Assembly (NCBI RefSeq): GCF_001050275.1
Contig: NZ_BBYA01000009.1
Location: forward strand, 62,001-126,000
Source of the DNA: Leptolinea tardivitalis
GTDB taxonomy: Bacteria; Chloroflexota; Anaerolineae; Anaerolineales; Anaerolineaceae
Direction of reading: 5' to 3'
DNA length: 64,000 nucleotides
Shown: piece by piece, positions 18,039 to 25,226 of the stretch
How the letters are laid out: every line of letters starts with the position of its first letter
Numbering within the stretch: position 1 is the stretch's first letter
Position numbers and translations under genes: made by a program
Notes under the pieces: model-generated
The model's input: only the letters and a program-made list of their open reading frames with translations
Told to the model about the DNA's origin: nothing
The model's database searches: none

Positions 18039-18416
18039 TCAGTCTGACCGTTTCTGCACAAGATCAGGGCGCAGGATTTCGGCATTTCTTTGATAAATAT
18101 GTTTGATGTCTTTTTGAGAGAGGGGAGTATTCCAGGTGAGTAAAACGCGAATGCACAGGGGGAGACTGCCGGTAACAGGGATTTCACGAGCGCACATCAG
18201 AGGGACGGACGTCCAACCCATTTGACGGGCTGCCCTGGCCGGGTAGGCTGCTGTTAGATCATCCGTCACCGTGAACAGGGCAGAAGCCAGATCGTCTGGC
18301 GTAAGGGTTGGATTGGCTTCCTGAATGGCAGCCAGCAGATCTCTGGTGGCAGTCAAAATAGCTTCTTCTGTATTCTCTTCCACGGTTGTGGCTCCGCGAA
18401 TTCCTCTGACGAACAT
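18039..18416 (-). CDS. aroH: Monofunctional chorismate mutase, AroH class
   Basis: 125 aa, the length of Bacillus-type trimeric AroH. It rearranges chorismate to prephenate. The N-terminal block '[18 protein letters not shown]' with Arg residues of the active site, '[21 protein letters not shown]' and '[11 protein letters not shown]' (the second active-site Arg) match the family. It is the first structural gene after the attenuator: its ribosome site AAGGAG begins only a few bases after the terminator U-run, so only read-through transcripts can be translated. A 55-base gap separates it from aroF. Confidence 0.95.
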   Translation of the reverse strand: MFVRGIRGATTVEENTEEAILTATRDLLAAIQEANPTLTPDDLASALFTVTDDLTAAYPARAARQMGWTSVPLMCAREIPVTGSLPLCIRVLLTWNTPLSQKDIKHIYQRNAEILRPDLVQKRSD

Positions 18417-18431
18417 ATTTGCTCCTTGAAC

Positions 18432-18465
18432 AAAAAAAACACGATGCCGTCCGTTGGCATCGTGT
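18432..18465 (-). terminator. Attenuator: intrinsic terminator before aroH
   Basis: On the minus strand ACACGATGCC (18465-18456) pairs perfectly with GGCATCGTGT (18448-18439) around a 7-base loop and is followed by seven T (18438-18432). The stem lies between the leader ORF and the aroH ribosome site, so it would stop transcription before the first structural gene. Confidence 0.93.
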
Positions 18466-18485
18466 CAGGGGATTTTCTGTTTGAT

Positions 18486-18561
18486 TTCCCGCTTAACCTA
18501 AACCAATGGCGGCCTGAGGGCTCTGGCGCCATAAAAATAAAAATAGGAGTAATAGCGGGAA
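18486..18561 (-). promoter_or_regulatory. Anti-attenuator pairing arms in the aro leader
   Basis: TTCCCGCT (minus strand, 18561-18554) covers the Ser-Arg-Tyr codons just at the start of the Tyr/Phe run and pairs perfectly over eight bases with AGCGGGAA (18493-18486), which begins four bases after the leader stop codon. Inside this pairing ATGGCGCC and GGCCGCCAT form a second stem. A ribosome stalled at the Tyr codons would mask the first arm; one that reaches the stop would mask the second. The freed second arm has a weak GGGA:TCCC match to the terminator foot; a separate TCAGG:CCTGA match also reaches that foot. The true antiterminator is therefore uncertain. Confidence 0.7.
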
Positions 18562-18575
18562 GAAAGATTTTTCAT
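18498..18575 (-). CDS. Tyr/Phe-rich leader peptide of the aro operon
   Basis: 25 aa. The N-terminus MKNLSS is followed by RYYSYFYFY and a short Ala/Arg/Pro-rich end. Residues 8-15 contain five Tyr and two Phe; no Trp occurs. The ATG lies about 11 bases after the predicted transcription start and has no clear Shine-Dalgarno. The stop TAG precedes the second pairing arm by four bases. Composition, place and surrounding structures fit a leader peptide whose translation reads out tyrosyl- and phenylalanyl-tRNA supply and so controls read-through into aroH-aroF-tyrA-aroA-aroE-aroC-aroKB-aroQ. It is too short for usual gene finders. Confidence 0.88.
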   Translation of the reverse strand: MKNLSSRYYSYFYFYGARALRPPLV

Positions 18576-18592
18576 TTCGATTTGTTCAAGTT

Positions 18593-18620
18593 ATTGTAGC
18601 TCAAATATCCCGCGAGTCAA
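18593..18620 (-). promoter_or_regulatory. Promoter of the aro operon, overlapping the pheA stop
   Basis: On the minus strand TTGACT (18620-18615) and TACAAT (18598-18593) are separated by 16 bases. Each matches the consensus at five of six positions. The -35 box contains the TGA stop codon of pheA. Transcription would start near 18586. Confidence 0.85.
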
Positions 18621-19468
18621 GATATTTGGTTTAAATTGGCGGCCGGCTTTTTTGAAGGATATGAACCCAGAATTCGCAGCATGGGTGCGAATCCCTGCAG
18701 GTTCTGCAAGGCCTGTTTTACAGATTCGTTTTCGGTGGAACCCATAAGGTCAAGATAGAAAAGGTAATCCCAGGGGGTTCCCACCAGCGGACGCGATTCG
18801 ATCTTGCACAGATCAATCCCGCGAGTGGCAAATTCTCGCATAGCCTGATAAAGTGAACCAGGTTCATTCTTCAGGGTGAAGACAATGGATGTTTTGGCAT
18901 TTTCCACCGGGTGGACTGCCTCATTGGCCACCACCAGGAAACGGGTGAAGTTCGCCTGGTTATCTTCAATGTGTTCCGCCAGAACCTGCATCCCGAAAAT
19001 TCGGGCTGCCTGCACAGAAGCAATAGCGGCCAGTGTGGGATCGTTCTGACTGCGGATGATCTTCACACTTCCGGCTGTATCATAGACAGGTTCAACCTTA
19101 ACCCCTGGCAGCGATTTGAGATATTGAGCGCACTGTGCCAGTGCCTGTGGATGGCTCATGACGGTTTTTATATCCGCCAGTGTGGAACCGGGGCGCGCAA
19201 TGAGACAGTGACTTACCCGCAGGTAATGCTCTCCCACCACCCACAACGGGTTTTGCATTAGCAGATCATAATTCTGGTGGATGCTTCCGGCCAGTGAATT
19301 TTCGATGGGGAGCACACCAAACTGACAATCTCCGTTTTTTACAGCCTGAAAAACTTTTTCAAACGATTCACAGGGAACAGCAGATACATCTGTCTGGGAG
19401 AAAAATTCAAAAACAGCCGCTTCGGAATATGCCCCGGGTTCACCCTGAAAAGCTGCTCTCATGGTCAT
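18617..19468 (-). CDS. pheA: Prephenate dehydratase
   Basis: 283 aa. It converts prephenate to phenylpyruvate for phenylalanine. The catalytic domain (about 1-180) begins 'AAFQGEPGAYSEAAVFEFF' and carries the family Thr-Arg-Phe motif in 'ANFTRFLVVA' near residue 168. Residues ~195-270 are an ACT domain with 'FTLKNEPGSLYQAMREFATRGIDLCKIESRP'; the GALx-like and ESRP motifs bind phenylalanine for feedback inhibition. No chorismate mutase domain is fused, matching a separate AroH. The start overlaps the small ORF upstream by four bases. It precedes the attenuator and so is not itself under it. Confidence 0.95.
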   Translation of the reverse strand: MTMRAAFQGEPGAYSEAAVFEFFSQTDVSAVPCESFEKVFQAVKNGDCQFGVLPIENSLAGSIHQNYDLLMQNPLWVVGEHYLRVSHCLIARPGSTLADIKTVMSHPQALAQCAQYLKSLPGVKVEPVYDTAGSVKIIRSQNDPTLAAIASVQAARIFGMQVLAEHIEDNQANFTRFLVVANEAVHPVENAKTSIVFTLKNEPGSLYQAMREFATRGIDLCKIESRPLVGTPWDYLFYLDLMGSTENESVKQALQNLQGFAPMLRILGSYPSKKPAANLNQIS

Positions 19469-19707
19469 TTTCTTTCTCTCGATTCTGGTTGGGAATGCCG
19501 TTCATTACCACGTTTGAAATTGCCTGTTGCTCTGGCTGTGATCAAACCGGCTTCGTCTTCATTGGCCGATTCAATTCGTTCCTTAAACTGGGCAGCTTCT
19601 TCACCCGTCAGAATCTTCACCGGTTTATCTTTCCAGTAAAGAAGAACTTTGCCAGATTTTGTCGCTTGATAGCTGAAATTATACAAATGATTTGCGGCAT
19701 TCGTCAT
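19465..19707 (-). CDS. Small conserved-looking ORF upstream of pheA
   Basis: 80 aa, charged and soluble, with 'SGKVLLYWKDKPVKILTGEEAAQFKERIESA' resembling small proteins that carry a strand-strand-helix 'hypothetical' fold. I do not recognise it. Its stop overlaps the pheA start by four bases, so the two are translationally coupled. There is no ribosome site; TACAAT lies seven bases before the ATG, so the mRNA may be leaderless and would serve as the pheA transcript. The role is unknown. Confidence 0.7.
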   Translation of the reverse strand: MTNAANHLYNFSYQATKSGKVLLYWKDKPVKILTGEEAAQFKERIESANEDEAGLITARATGNFKRGNERHSQPESRERK

Positions 19708-19746
19708 ATACAGAATTGTATACGAACTCCCAGATTATAAATAAAA

Positions 19747-19773
19747 AGACTTCCATTTGATGAATGGAAGTCT
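19747..19773 (-). terminator. Intrinsic terminator after the doxX gene
   Basis: AGACTTCCATT (19747-19757) pairs perfectly over 11 bases with AATGGAAGTCT (19763-19773), loop TGATG. On the minus strand a T-run (TTTTTATTT) follows. Confidence 0.85.
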
Positions 19774-19780
19774 CGTTTTT

Positions 19781-20347
19781 TTACCCGGTTCTTCCCGGGC
19801 TCCAGAACCTGCCCAGTCTGGGTAATATCCACCGGTCTAATCCAAGCCATCCGGCGGTTTTCCAGGCCAGAACCAGCCAGGTGGCAATGACAAACAACAT
19901 CGGGTTGGTGCTCACCGTTCCGGCCATGAGATAGTTGACGTTCATAAATCCGCCAAAGAAAGCAGCCACTCCGGTGAAAATACCCAGGATTAAAGCCAAT
20001 CCCACCAGGATTTCGCCGATCACCACAAAACGGCTCCATAAGACAGCATTCGGGAGAACAATATTTTGCAGAAAACCGGCATACCAGTTCTGAACATCAG
20101 GGTGCTCTCCGACTGTCTTTGCCAGAGCGCCGTTCAGAAAACCCGTCAAGGCTACACCAGCCTTGTCACCGAACCAGACTGGACTGAACAACTTTGCCCA
20201 TCCGGCGGTCAACCATTCATACCCAAGATACACACGTAGGATCAGCCAAAGCCATGAAAGCCGTGTATCACTGAAAACAAACTGTGCGATCGGGGGGTCA
20301 GTGAGCTTGACCTGACTCTTTGTAGAAGTCCCGGAAATTGCAGACAT
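19781..20347 (-). CDS. DoxX family membrane protein
   Basis: 188 aa with four hydrophobic segments after a ~30-residue polar N-terminus. The pattern 'LILRVYLGYEWLTAGWAKL', 'FVVIGEILVGLALILGIFTGVAAFFGGFMNVNYLMAG' is that of DoxX/DoxD (thiosulfate:quinone oxidoreductase small subunit-like) proteins. Members act in quinone-linked redox chemistry or membrane-associated thiol stress responses. No DoxA-like partner is adjacent. A strong promoter, ribosome site (AAAAGGAG) and terminator mark it as a single-gene unit, divergent from a ferredoxin-like gene. Confidence 0.85.
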   Translation of the reverse strand: MSAISGTSTKSQVKLTDPPIAQFVFSDTRLSWLWLILRVYLGYEWLTAGWAKLFSPVWFGDKAGVALTGFLNGALAKTVGEHPDVQNWYAGFLQNIVLPNAVLWSRFVVIGEILVGLALILGIFTGVAAFFGGFMNVNYLMAGTVSTNPMLFVIATWLVLAWKTAGWLGLDRWILPRLGRFWSPGRTG

Positions 20348-20401
20348 AATGGGCTCCTTTTACAAGCACGAACCTGTTCCTGTAACAACATATATATGAC
20401 T

Positions 20402-20430
20402 ATAATACCCATAATTGTCTACAATATCAA
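20402..20430 (-). promoter_or_regulatory. Promoter of the doxX gene
   Basis: On the minus strand TTGATA (20430-20425), 17 bases, then TATTAT (20407-20402). Each hexamer is one base off consensus. The start codon is ~48 bases downstream of the predicted transcription start. Confidence 0.7.
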
Positions 20431-20512
20431 TATCCTGTAGTTATAAGCGAATCAAAATAAACAAATGTAAATACGATAACGATTTGGATGTTTATGTGTT
20501 ACAAATTCTGTA

Positions 20513-21436
20513 ATGAAGCCATTAATTCGTCCATCTACCCGTGCGTTTTACCGAGAAGCCCGAAAGAACAGTTCGTTTTCTCTGTTTAACTTCATACACG
20601 GGTATGTTTATGCCCGCTGGGTATATTTCTATCTTGCCATGGGAACAGGCCGGCATCCTCTGGCTGTGAAACTCAAACCATTGGTATCTTGGATCGGAAA
20701 TCAGATTATTAAAAGCCCCCATAAAGATGAATCATCCCCGACGATCAAGATAGAAGATACCTACCACGGTAAAGTTGTTCCGTTGGAGGCAGCTCGTGAG
20801 TTGGTTTCGGTCAAAGAAGATATCCAGCTGGGAGACCTGGAAAAAGTCATTCCTTATGCTCTGGCGCGCGATATTGTGTTTAAAAATCCTGACCATATCG
20901 TTGCGCTGGATTGTCCCTGCCGGGTGGCGAAAGAAGATTCTTGCACTCCGATAGATGTCTGTCTGATCATTGGTGAACCTTTTGCCAGTCTGGTGCTGGA
21001 GCATCACCCTGACCGTTCCCGGGCGATCACATCAGAAGAAGCGCAGGCGATCATCAAGGCAGAAGATGACCGCGGTCATGTACACCACGCCTTTTTCAAG
21101 GATGCCATGCTGGGACGTTTCTACGCCATTTGCAACTGTTGTTCATGCTGCTGCGGGGCCATAGAAGCGCAACGGAATGGCACACCCATGCTGGCTTCAT
21201 CAGGTTATGTTGCAGTGATAGATGACGATAAATGTCAAATGTGTGGAATCTGCCAGAAAAAATGTCAGTTTTCTGCCATTTCCCACAAAGAAAAATATAC
21301 TGTCAACACGGCGGTGTGTATGGGCTGCGGTGTTTGCGTGAACCAGTGTAAATCGAACGCTATTCATCTGGTACGGGATGCTTCACGGGGAGAACCGCTG
21401 GAAATTCGCGAATTGATCCGGAATTTTATGCAATAA
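20513..21436 (+). CDS. Cys-rich 4Fe-4S ferredoxin-domain protein
   Basis: 307 aa. The C-terminal ~75 residues are a two-cluster bacterial ferredoxin: 'CQMCGICQKKC' and 'CMGCGVCVNQC' each give the CxxCxxCxxxC ligands of a 4Fe-4S cluster. The middle region holds two more Cys groups: 'CPCRVAKEDSCTPIDVC' and the dense 'CNCCSCCCG' (near residues 206-214), which could bind a further cluster or metal. No transmembrane helix is obvious apart from a hydrophobic stretch near residues 27-45. It is soluble or membrane-peripheral and likely an electron-transfer protein; the partner is unknown. No ribosome site is visible; a TACA-TGTA dyad ends at the base before the ATG. Confidence 0.8.
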   Translation: MKPLIRPSTRAFYREARKNSSFSLFNFIHGYVYARWVYFYLAMGTGRHPLAVKLKPLVSWIGNQIIKSPHKDESSPTIKIEDTYHGKVVPLEAARELVSVKEDIQLGDLEKVIPYALARDIVFKNPDHIVALDCPCRVAKEDSCTPIDVCLIIGEPFASLVLEHHPDRSRAITSEEAQAIIKAEDDRGHVHHAFFKDAMLGRFYAICNCCSCCCGAIEAQRNGTPMLASSGYVAVIDDDKCQMCGICQKKCQFSAISHKEKYTVNTAVCMGCGVCVNQCKSNAIHLVRDASRGEPLEIRELIRNFMQ

Positions 21437-21467
21437 ACCTGAAGCGGCCTTATTTTATATCGATAAA

Positions 21468-21499
21468 AAGACTGCCCGGGATTCTTTCCGGGCAGTCTT
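21468..21499 (-). terminator. Intrinsic terminator after the clostripain gene
   Basis: AAGACTGCCCGG (21468-21479) pairs perfectly over 12 bases with CCGGGCAGTCTT (21488-21499). The minus strand continues TTTATC after the stem. It lies between two converging genes. Confidence 0.9.
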
Positions 21500-21520
21500 G
21501 CCTTCTAGATAGATAACCGG

Positions 21521-23776
21521 CTACCTGGCTGTAACCGTTGTATACTCTGCGTAGGAATTGCCGTCCATATCTTCAGCAATGATGCCGATCAGATATTGTC
21601 CTTTTGCGGCGGCATGTTCTTCCCATGTCCAGGGTTTATCTCCGAATGTGAGAATTCCAGATTCTTTATAAATCGTTTTCGTTTCTTCCCCTTCGCCGAC
21701 CATGGGAATCCACTGGGAAAGAATGCTGAACTGGTCGCCCTTTTCAGGGGTAATCTCATGCTGTGGTCCTGAGTTTTGGGTAGAGTTGTATCCCATTACC
21801 TGAACCAGGTTGCCATCGCCGTCAAAAAAGAGCGTAGAATAACGATCTTTTTCGCCGTTGGCAAATTTGTATATTCCATTGACGGTATAGAGGGTATCTT
21901 CGGTTCCGGCGCCAAAGGTGTTCGGTTCAAGAAGAACCATCTGTTTATGTGTACCATCATTCACCACATACGCAACAGGTTCCCAGTCCATTTCGACCGG
22001 GATGTCGCCTTCTCCCCAATCCGGTACAATTCGGCCGTCAATATCCCGGGTTTCTTCTGAATCAATATAATCGAGATCAATTACCTGCAACTGGTCCTGA
22101 TCTTTCGTGAAGCGGCCGGTGAAGATATACAGGTAGGAAACATTATCACCCGAAATAGAAGTGGAAAGGGTCAAAGGATTTCCGATGGATGCCGTATCCG
22201 TGGTGACCTTAATCGGCTTGATCGAAATCTTATTAGCTCCCGGAGCGGTTACAGGAGCATTTTCCACCGGCTTGCTTTCCGGCTTGATTTCCTGTCCGGT
22301 GTAATGGAACGCCAGATAATCATCCCACAGACTCTCGCTGGCAAAGCGTTTGGCTGTAGCCATATACGTGGCAAGGTCAGATCCATCGGCCTTGTAAAGT
22401 TTTGAATTGGGGAAATAGATGGAAATACCATTAGAACCCTTCTGGCTTGGTCCATGTTTTTCAGCGATGACCGCCTTCTTGATGGCTGATTGCAATACCT
22501 GGGCGGCCTTGTCTACATTTTCACTGGTGCTGTCTTTTTGGATTAATTTGGCAAAATTGCCCAGGTCAATATAGGGTGATGGAAAATCCTCGCCAAATAC
22601 ATTTTCATAGGCCTTGGCATGAGAGCGTGACCCAGCCACGACTTTCTGGTTGATCTTACTCAACGGAGTGACCAGTTTATCCAGACTGTCAATCACACCC
22701 GGAATCTGTGACAGGTCAATGGCTGCCAGGGTTACCGTTTTGGTTTCTTCTTTGGCCAGTACTGCCGGATCAATATCTCCTGAGGTTTCGTATGTTCGAG
22801 AAACATATTTGGCCCGGGCCGCATCATCGGTAATCAAGGTATCTTCTGTGATATAGGTATCTACAATGCTTTTAGCTAATTCCCCAGAATCAATTTTAGG
22901 ATTGGAAGTCAGTTTCTTCAAAAAGGCAGAGTATGCCCATCCCATTGACGGTTCGGTTTCCTGGGAAAGTACGGCAAAATCGGCATACCGGGCTGTCATA
23001 CTCATCACTTCCAGACTGCTCATCAGGCAGGCGTCATAGCCGATGATGTCAAACTTCTGAATGCCAGTTTCTTTTTGGATGGCAGCCAGAGAATCATCCA
23101 ATTCATTCAGATAGAGCATATCGTTCCACCCATCGATCAATATGTCTTTGGGTTTGCTTTCCACATCGCCGTCCGTCCAACCGCCCGGCCAGCCTGTTCC
23201 ATGATCGCTGAGGATCAGCACATAACGATCTGCCGGATATTTTTTGGCTGCCCAGGTGACAAAATCGATCAGCACCTTGCCGTCTGCCATGTTTACTTCG
23301 CCCAGGTCGGCCAGTTCCTTTGAATTTACCTTTTCAAGGTCATCATCCTGAGACAGGTAAAAACGTTTGGCACCGGTAAAATTCTGTTTGCCTTTGAACC
23401 CGCCTTTATAGCGGTCAATCTGGGCGACAATATTCACTTTATCCGTCGAACCGATTCGCTCTGCTTCATTAAGATCGGTAAAGATATCCTCCTCCAGAAT
23501 CGGATCGTCGGCATCCTGATAAAGCATGACGGTCCAGGTATCACCCTTGTTGGTTTTCGGGGAGGCATATGACTGTGTTGATGGATTGGATTCTTCCACT
23601 GCTTTAGGGTTGGTTTCAACCACTTCGGTTGAGTCGTCCGATTGGGAGACATCATCCGCGGCGGATTGTTCATCTCCAGAGGAACAACTGATGGTTGCCG
23701 TGGCCAGCATGGCAATAATCGCCAGGATCGAAAAAATCCTCCTGGGTTTTTGAAATTTCGAAAGAGGTTCTATCAT
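21521..23776 (-). CDS. Clostripain family (C11) lipoprotein protease
   Basis: 751 aa. A lipoprotein signal ends in 'ATISC' with Cys31 as the anchored residue; an Asp/Ser-rich linker follows to about residue 75. The peptidase C11 domain starts 'WTVMLYQDADDPILEED'. The catalytic dyad is visible as His192 in 'ILSDHGTGW' and Cys250 in 'IGYDACLMSSLEV'. Clostripain-type enzymes cleave after Arg or Lys, and many mature by autolysis. The C-terminal ~230 residues are a beta-rich domain that is probably for binding or anchoring. It would act on the outer face of the membrane. It is monocistronic with a good ribosome site. Confidence 0.9.
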   Translation of the reverse strand: MIEPLSKFQKPRRIFSILAIIAMLATATISCSSGDEQSAADDVSQSDDSTEVVETNPKAVEESNPSTQSYASPKTNKGDTWTVMLYQDADDPILEEDIFTDLNEAERIGSTDKVNIVAQIDRYKGGFKGKQNFTGAKRFYLSQDDDLEKVNSKELADLGEVNMADGKVLIDFVTWAAKKYPADRYVLILSDHGTGWPGGWTDGDVESKPKDILIDGWNDMLYLNELDDSLAAIQKETGIQKFDIIGYDACLMSSLEVMSMTARYADFAVLSQETEPSMGWAYSAFLKKLTSNPKIDSGELAKSIVDTYITEDTLITDDAARAKYVSRTYETSGDIDPAVLAKEETKTVTLAAIDLSQIPGVIDSLDKLVTPLSKINQKVVAGSRSHAKAYENVFGEDFPSPYIDLGNFAKLIQKDSTSENVDKAAQVLQSAIKKAVIAEKHGPSQKGSNGISIYFPNSKLYKADGSDLATYMATAKRFASESLWDDYLAFHYTGQEIKPESKPVENAPVTAPGANKISIKPIKVTTDTASIGNPLTLSTSISGDNVSYLYIFTGRFTKDQDQLQVIDLDYIDSEETRDIDGRIVPDWGEGDIPVEMDWEPVAYVVNDGTHKQMVLLEPNTFGAGTEDTLYTVNGIYKFANGEKDRYSTLFFDGDGNLVQVMGYNSTQNSGPQHEITPEKGDQFSILSQWIPMVGEGEETKTIYKESGILTFGDKPWTWEEHAAAKGQYLIGIIAEDMDGNSYAEYTTVTAR

Positions 23777-23906
23777 GTTGTTCCTTTTTTCAATCAGAGG
23801 GTTGGGTAAGAATAAATTCTACCAATCTATATACGTAGAAAGATGGATTATATGTTAAAAATAATGTAAATCTACATAAAAAAATCCGTATGTTTACAGA
23901 GGAAGT

Positions 23907-24659
23907 ATGGAACCTTCTTTTCGCCAACGATTGCTATCCAGGGAATTATTATGGGGAACTCTTGTTTCGCTGCCAGTGCCGGAAGTTACTGAGATTCTGG
24001 CAGATGCCCGATTTGACTGGCTTTTCATCGATATGGAACACTCCCCGCTTGAAGCTGGTGATGTGCAGCATATCGTTCAGGCAGCCGGGGAACATACTGC
24101 CGGAATTGTCCGCATTCCATCCAATAATGATGTTTGGATAAAGAAAGCTCTGGATACCGGTGCGGCAGGTGTGATGGTTCCTCTGGTCAATTCTGCTGAA
24201 GACGCCCGGCGCGCCGTTCTCTGGAGCAAGTACCCACCGTTTGGATACCGAAGCGTGGGTGTAGGTCGGGTACACCGTTATGGGGCAACCCTTCAACCGG
24301 TGATCGATACGGCCAATGAGGATACAGCCGTCATCGTGCAGGTGGAACACATCAAGGGTGTTGAAAATATCAATGAAATTATCTCAGTAGAAGGTGTGGA
24401 TTGCATTTTAATCGGCCCGTATGATCTTTCGGCCAGCTTGGGCATTCCCGGAAAGGTAATGGATCCGCGTGTGCAGAATGCCATTGAAAAAGTCCGGGAT
24501 GCCTGCCAGAAGAAGAATATGCCACTGGGTATTTTTACGGCATCCATCCCATATGCGCGTGAGTGCGCGAAGAATGGTTTCACACTTATTGCGGTTGGTA
24601 CCGATACATTGATGCTGGTTGAGGCAGCCCGGAATACCCTGGCCAGCCTGAAAGCCTGA
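23907..24659 (+). CDS. HpcH/HpaI-type aldolase
   Basis: 250 aa, full length for class II 2-keto-3-deoxy acid aldolases. Motifs are 'FDWLFIDMEHSPLEAGD' (with the acid residues around 44-50), 'VRIPSNNDVWIKKALDTGAAGVMVPLVNSAEDARRAV' and 'YRSVGVGR', and the metal site region 'EGVDCILIGPYDLSASLGIPG'. These enzymes cleave 4-hydroxy-2-oxo acids to pyruvate and an aldehyde using a divalent metal. AGAGGAAGT precedes the ATG. It is the first of three closely packed genes (aldolase, GNAT, Mth938-like), whose common purpose is unclear. Confidence 0.9.
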   Translation: MEPSFRQRLLSRELLWGTLVSLPVPEVTEILADARFDWLFIDMEHSPLEAGDVQHIVQAAGEHTAGIVRIPSNNDVWIKKALDTGAAGVMVPLVNSAEDARRAVLWSKYPPFGYRSVGVGRVHRYGATLQPVIDTANEDTAVIVQVEHIKGVENINEIISVEGVDCILIGPYDLSASLGIPGKVMDPRVQNAIEKVRDACQKKNMPLGIFTASIPYARECAKNGFTLIAVGTDTLMLVEAARNTLASLKA

Positions 24660-24660
24660 A

Positions 24661-25212
24661 ATGTTCCGATTGGAATCACCCCGCCTGTACCTGCGTCCGC
24701 TGGAAAGCCAGGATGTTCCCGCTTTTGCCGCCTATCGCTCAGACCCTGAAATTGCCCGCTACCAGGGTTGGGGAACGCCGTTCACAGAAGAACAGGCGGA
24801 AGAGTTTATTGAACAACAAAAAGCCGTTACACCTGGAGAGATCGGTCAGTGGCTGCAGTTGGGCATGGAGTTAAAAGAAGGCGGTCAATTGATAGGGGAC
24901 GTGGCTTTTCACATCATTAAAGACAGTCACCGTCAGGTGGAAATTGGGATGACCCTTTCCGCTCCCTATCAGGGTCAGGGTTATGGCACAGAAGCCGTAA
25001 CAGAATTAGTCCGCTATCTGTTTGAAGAGTTAAGTATCCACCGCGTTTTTGCCAATTGCGACCCTGATAATTTGCCGGCACACCGGCTGCTGGAGCGGGT
25101 AGGTTTCCGCCGAGAAGGATGTTTTGTGGAAAGCCTCTGGTATAAAGGCGGCTGGGCATCAGAGCTCTGGTTTGCCCTTTTGGAAAGGGAGTGGAAAGCT
25201 CTCCATCCCTGA
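24661..25212 (+). CDS. GNAT acetyltransferase, RimJ/RimL-like
   Basis: 183 aa. The sequence opens 'SPRLYLRPLESQDVPAFAAYRSDPEIARYQGW', typical of RimJ/RimL-type acetyltransferases, and has the acetyl-CoA loop 'GMTLSAPYQGQGYGTEAVTELVRYLFE' (about 101-127) and 'HRLLERVGFRREGCF'. It would transfer acetyl from acetyl-CoA to an N-terminus or small amine. The ATG is one base after the aldolase stop, so the two are co-translated. Substrate is not deducible. Confidence 0.88.
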   Translation: MFRLESPRLYLRPLESQDVPAFAAYRSDPEIARYQGWGTPFTEEQAEEFIEQQKAVTPGEIGQWLQLGMELKEGGQLIGDVAFHIIKDSHRQVEIGMTLSAPYQGQGYGTEAVTELVRYLFEELSIHRVFANCDPDNLPAHRLLERVGFRREGCFVESLWYKGGWASELWFALLEREWKALHP

Positions 25213-25226
25213 AAAGGAAGGTAAGA

